Below are positions 59,403 through 64,000 of a stretch of DNA of 64,000 nucleotides, piece by piece; position 1 is the stretch's first letter, and each line of letters starts with the position of its first letter. The position numbers and the translations under genes were made by a program. The DNA is from Phallus indusiatus (taxonomy: Eukaryota; Basidiomycota; Agaricomycetes; Phallales; Phallaceae). The stretch is taken from positions 372,001-436,000 of the forward strand of contig JAQFWX010000001.1 of assembly GCA_027605045.1 (NCBI GenBank). Reading direction: 5' to 3'. Under the pieces are notes generated by a model. It was not told the origin of the DNA. It made no database searches and saw nothing but the letters and a program-made list of their open reading frames with translations.

Positions 59403-60888
59403 ATGACTAAATCAAAAGACTCTTTCACTTTTACAGTAGGAAAGCTAGGTCAGTTGGCCCCAATTGCGTTTGAAAATCTGACTCTGAAACGTTCATAGAC
59501 GCAGGGATGGCTGTAAGGATGGCCTCTCAATTATCCAGATTCTTGCTTCATATTTATTACCTGAACAGATCCTAATTGGCGATAAAGCTCACTTGATTGA
59601 ATTTCCTTCAATTTTACTGCCACCTGGGGTATCATCTGGCTCTATTGTCAATATCGCCGTCCACCGAAATGTCGCGGAAGAAAATCGACAGAAAGCAGAA
59701 TTTTGGAAGCTACAGGAGGAAATATATCAGGCTTTTGGGACTCAAAAACCGGAGATTCCCAAGCTTCAGGTTTGGCTTATCACAGTATTCAGAAAGCTAA
59801 TTGTTGACTCTTACTTTTTCCATAGCTGCGTAACGTCACTCAAACATCGGTTACTCTGGAATGGGAGCCCATACAAGTTGGTACCGCTAAAATCAGATCA
59901 CTAGATATCTTCAAAAATGGACAACGTGTCGGTGCAGTTTCGCCGCCGCTTCGAGACACCTACACAAGACTATCCGGTTTGGAGGTAAATAAGGACTATA
60001 CTTTCCAGCTCATTCTGCGTACAACTGCCGGGACATATCCCTCCAATGTATTACGAGTTCGCACACATACAATCCACGATACTTCTGGGATATCAGTTTG
60101 CTTCGGGAACGTTGAGGATCTGGAGTTACTGGAGGGAGCCAAGGAGGCCTTGAACGAGATGAACGCGAAGTGGAGCGACAAAATTCAAATTGACACGACT
60201 CATTTTGTGTGTACTACGCCTAATCCGCCCAATGCAAGTCCTACACAATCAAGTTCGAATCTTGGCGGTGTGGAGTATCAGCGCGCTGTACAGATGAGCA
60301 TACCCATCGTACAACCGCATTGGATCCTTACTTGTCTTAAAGAGAAGAAGTACGTTTTGAGCATCAGATTCTCCTCTTTGTTATGCATATCTCATTGGGG
60401 TGTCTCTACACAGAATGGTACCAATCGCCAATTTCTACCTGGGTACCAAACAAGCTCCATTCTCCCGATCTCAGTCACTGCAGCTTTCCCGTACTGATAT
60501 TACAGCTTCGGGTTCAGCAGCTTCCAATAATCACCGAGCATCGATGCCTGTTATACCAACAACGACGCCGCCCGTCAAAGTAACGCAAGACGGAGAAACA
60601 TCCAATACGACACCAGGAGGTAAAGGAGCTATGAACAGGGAGTTCAAGTTCCCTCGGGCCGCACCGCCGATTGCAGAAGAAGCACCTGCAGAAGCTCCGG
60701 AAGATTCTAAACCCTCAGATACTGAAAATGAAGCTGAAGAGGCGAATGGTAGACCGGACAAGCCGTTCGTTGTTACGCCACCGGAAGTATTTACCCCGCC
60801 GGTTGTCCGAAAGGACGATACACCGGGTCCTGAACCAGATTACGGAGATGACGACGTTGGACCGACTGTAGAAGTTGACCTCAATTAG
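59403..60888 (+). CDS. CHS5: Chs5-like exomer subunit (FN3 plus BRCT)
   Basis: The start MTKSKDSFTFTVGKL is followed, after a short intron, by DAGMA and then, after another, ILIGDKAHLIEFPSILLPPG and GSIVNIAVHRN. This is the N-terminal Chs5 dimerisation domain. A fibronectin type III domain follows (VTLEWEPIQVGTAKIRSLDIFKNG, YTRLSGLEVNKDYTFQLILRT), then a BRCT domain (ISVCFGNVEDL, THFVCTTPNP, IPIVQPHWILTCLKEKK, MVPIANFYLG). The Pro/Glu-rich C-terminus ends VGPTVEVDLN. Chs5 is the scaffold of exomer, which carries chitin synthase and other cargo from the trans-Golgi to the cell surface. All family parts are present in order. Convergent with nothing on its right; it lies head-to-head with the HDAC gene, about 310 bp apart, so they may share a promoter. 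Confidence 0.87.
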
Positions 60889-61008
60889 TCTACATATTAT
60901 TGTACTCTTTTTTCGATATTTTATATATATACCTTGTCTGCGATTGTTGTTGTTTTCCCGTCACATTCAAACTCCGACAATTTTCATTTCGCGAGAGCGA
61001 GTTGCAGC

Positions 61009-62337
61009 ATGGTGAGTGTAGCCAAATAGCGTTCTCGACGGCGTCTGACAATGAAATACTCTGTCCGGAATAGAGCTTACAGTTTCTACACAGCCATAAT
61101 TCTTCAGAAAGTATGCACACTTCCGTTTCCACTCATGGTTTGAATCGTCCACGCTCGAATACGCTGAACGTAACGCGCTCCACACAGACCACAGCGATGC
61201 CGTTTGGGGAGCTCGATGGACTGCGAAAGATACAGTAATTACAATATCGGCGGATGGGTCAATTGCGCAATGGAACGCGTCTGACGGTCAGAAAGTGAAT
61301 GGTCTTCCACCACATACTCTAGGCTTGGTCTCGCTCTCCGTATCCGATTCTGGTGACCATGCGTTGTTTAACACGCTGGAAGGGGTAACAAAGCTGTGGA
61401 ATTTGTCGGATAATTCTATTGTTGGCTCGCACGAGAGTTTTAGCAGAGCTTCTGGAAAGTCCAAGCAAGAGCCAGGTGTGTTTAGTTCTCTCTTTCGTCC
61501 ATTATGTGTCGGGTTGTTCACGGGCTTTGGTACACACAAGTTTGGGCCATTTCACTACATCCGAATGCACAAACATACGCTTCAACAGGCTCCGACGGTG
61601 GTATAACAATACGATCAGCTTCTTCGTCAGATTTTGGGAGCGGTATTCATCATTTGTCGCCAGGCAAAACAAAATATGGGATCAGTCTGTCTCATGTAAG
61701 ATTTTTTTGTTTGAGCTGTATTGTTATATTGATTACTTCTCAGAGTCCCGACGGTTCAAAAATCGCTCTTTCAACAGAAACAGGCCAAATATATATGTTT
61801 GACCTTGAATCATCTCAGTTGCTCAACACGTATACCTCTCACGCTATGTGCGTACGGTCACTAGCATGGTCATCAGATAGCCAGGTAACAACAAAAAATC
61901 TCGCATTCGTTCTTCTTTCTAGCTCATGTGAATCCGAACAGCTTTTAGTATCGGCTTCGGATGATAAGCGACTAATCATTCACGATGTGCGTAATGCGGG
62001 GAAGGGAGGAGGTACAGTCACTTCTCTTAGCGGTCATTCGTCTTGGGTCTTGAGCGCCTCAATATCGCCGGACTCAAAACTCATTGCTTCTGGGTGAGTA
62101 ACGTGCCAACAAAGTAGCTTTTCTCGCTGGGTTTAAATGTATGCAACTAGTTCCGCGGACCGTACAATAAAAATTTGGGATATGGCTGCTAGGGCGGCTG
62201 TGTCGACGATGCAAGACTCGAGCGAAGTATGGACGGTTTCTTGGAGACCGAAACCAAGTTCTGCTGGACCTGGAGCATTTGTGAGTGGCAGCGACGATGG
62301 GAGTATTAAATGGTGGAGAGGAGCAGGTATGGGATAA
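61009..62337 (+). CDS. WD40-repeat protein, Ski8/WDR61-like
   Basis: Exons give ALHTDHSDAVWGARWTAKDTVITISADGS, KLWNLSDNS, AISLHPNAQTYASTGSDGG, SPDGSKIALSTETGQIYMFDL, MCVRSLAWSSDS, LLVSASDDKRLIIHDVR, LSGHSSWVLSASISPDSKLIASG, SSADRTIKIWDMAARAAVSTM and FVSGSDDGSIKWWRGAGMG. About seven WD repeats form one propeller. The opening HSDAVW..W and the closing KWWR match Ski8/WDR61, a subunit of the cytosolic Ski RNA-decay complex and, in animals, of Paf1. The 5' end is uncertain: an ATG at 61009 directly before a GTGAGT donor would make a one-codon first exon joined to YAHFRF at 61112. Confidence 0.75.
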
Positions 62338-64000
62338 AACCAATGCTTATGGTTGTAGGGTTGGATAAGAGGCGACCAAAACAGAAGTATATTTACTAGT
62401 TTCCCTGTTCTAATTGTGACCACCCGCCTGAATTATAGTGAAATAAATAGTCATAAAAACGTTTAATGCTTTGGATCGAGGACTTGGCTATTGAGTAATA
62501 ATTAAAAAGTCAGGCTATTCCAAAGGCTTTGCAGTCAATGTTCAAAGCAAGAAACGGACAATGGATCAACAGGAAGACCGGAATGAATTGCGTGGGGGCT
62601 TCAAACCCCTTCAACTCCGTATTCAGAGTTATTACTTGCGCCCATTGGCAGGACTGCCCGAAAGTATCTTGACTTTAATACCATTTGGCATATCCTGAAT
62701 GTACATCAAAGTTACACGCGCAACTATGTATAAAGATGTGAAGACATGGGATACTTAGTAGGTCTTTGACAATTGTATACACTGGGTATGTAAGTTTATT
62801 GTTATGAATACATTTTACTGACCATGTCAACAGGAAGCAGTACGGCGACGTGGGTACGCAATGAGATGACGAAGATAGCAAAGTAGTCATTCGGGGTTTA
62901 GGGTTTAGCCAAGAGAACAAGCTGTAGACGGCTAAAACACTTCGAATGCTCCAGAGATCAAAGGAGCATCAGATCATTGATTAGTAGGACAGTACCCTCA
63001 GATCTAGCAAGATTCATCACCGAGTATGCTGGAGCTTATCGTTCTTGCTTACCCTTCAGGACCAGGTATTTTCCCTTGAGACTAGACGAAGTAGTTGTAT
63101 CAAGTCACTACAGGTCAGAAACGTTTTTCTGAACTGCTTTCCGAAGGTACATCTACTGGGATGCTGAGACCGTCCTGAGACAAATTTGAAGACTAACACT
63201 CACTCCTCCTTCGATGTGACAGGTTTCCCTTATTTTCTCAATACATTGGACATATCAGAGGCTGCGAAGTTGAGCGTAGGTCAAGCGGTGAGAGGTATGT
63301 AAACAACCTGAATGAATTCATTGACTCCGCGTGACACTTATATCCTTTGAAGAGGTTTTTGGCCGTCATATTTCCACCGCTTTCGATATTGAACGTGTAC
63401 CGGGGCGAAGTATTCAAATCGTTTATCGATATTATATTTTCTTGTAAAACATCATTGTTCCTAACGATTAAATCTCCAGAAGGTTCTATGCTATGTATTG
63501 TCGCCGATATATATATGGGCCGTCATTGATTCCATAATTTCTGCGTCTCTGTCAAGGATGTATTTTATCGCAGCATTATAGTGCCAGATAAATTTAGAAA
63601 AGAAGAGGTTTGTCAAAAAAATTACATTACGCTCTTCGGTTGATTACAGTTGCGATGCGCTGGCAACACGCGGCGCATATATTTAGCTCAAGAGGTACAG
63701 GGAACCTGAAGGTTGATCATTAATTCTGAAAATGTATTTATAGAAGGAGACTTTGTATCATGTATATAAATGCATTTTCAATCGGTATTAGCACCATGTA
63801 ACGACGAACGTATTGAAATTTTAGTTTGGGTTTAGTATATCAGTATACTAGCATCCTTTCACACAACCAGCCACGAAACAGAATGGCGTGAATTTTATAT
63901 ACCTTAAATGACATTTCAGAGTGTGCCCACCACGACGTTCATTGAATTGCGAAAAGTATTTCGGAAGATTATGACCCAGTCTTTATTTTCCGATTCACAA
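62338..64000. other. Right end of window, no gene recognised
   Basis: The only frame of note is 63347-63529 (plus, 60 residues, hydrophobic), without a recognisable motif or splice partner. The sequence is A+T-rich with no repeat of the window's other families. Confidence 0.45.

Noticed and set aside
62890..62910. ggggtttagggtttagcc as a telomere-like repeat
   Set aside because: Only two imperfect units, internal and with no array.

Overview
The window reads as genomic DNA of a mushroom-type fungus (Basidiomycota, probably Agaricomycetes). Support comes from genes split by many 45-65 nt GT-AG introns, a DUF6533-type membrane protein family, a Crypton tyrosine recombinase with a GCR1_C-like tail, and lineage-typical CHS5, HDAC, ERD2 and KHA1 genes. 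No rRNA, tRNA, CRISPR or prokaryotic feature was seen. All gene calls come from reading frames, splice sites and recognised motifs; no search was run.

Region 1 (about 1-29,300) is accessory, duplicated and decaying. It opens with the 3' two-thirds of a Crypton recombinase gene (1-1737). Next come three copies of a DUF6533-type gene (A 3098-4787, damaged; B 8849-10504, apparently intact; C 11300-11991, truncated) and two broken copies of one RING-finger gene with complementary losses (4986-6811, 13733-15425). A large inverted repeat (about 12410-13735 versus 22050-24010) carries, on each arm, a 52-residue secreted peptide gene divergent from a broken SEN54 (tRNA-splicing endonuclease subunit) gene. 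The right arm is split by a 709-bp element with terminal inverted repeats; the left arm supplies its empty site. A direct repeat of about 1.9 kb (16468-18437 and 26098-28093) carries two apparently intact copies of an unrecognised 207-residue, seven-exon gene, with two further fragments between them. One fragment is cut by a 353-bp TA-flanked MITE. An identical second copy of this MITE lies at 53301-53653, inside an intron of another 52-residue secreted-peptide gene.

Region 2 (about 29,400-51,400) is ordinary gene space: sphingosine kinase, an ERD2/KDEL-receptor-like protein, an unrecognised protein, a KHA1-type cation/proton antiporter, a GH88/GH105-like six-hairpin glycosidase, a single-pass membrane protein and a RING protein. 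A gene-poor stretch lies at 34.4-38.8 kb.

Region 3 (51.4-64 kb) starts with a repeat-affected stretch holding the MITE-carrying peptide gene and a RING-like relic. It ends with a compact set: a homeodomain factor, a class I histone deacetylase, CHS5 (exomer) and a Ski8-like WD40 protein. These core genes do not form one pathway. The interest lies in the duplicated block of membrane protein, secreted peptide, SEN54 and RING, and in the two precisely bounded mobile elements.
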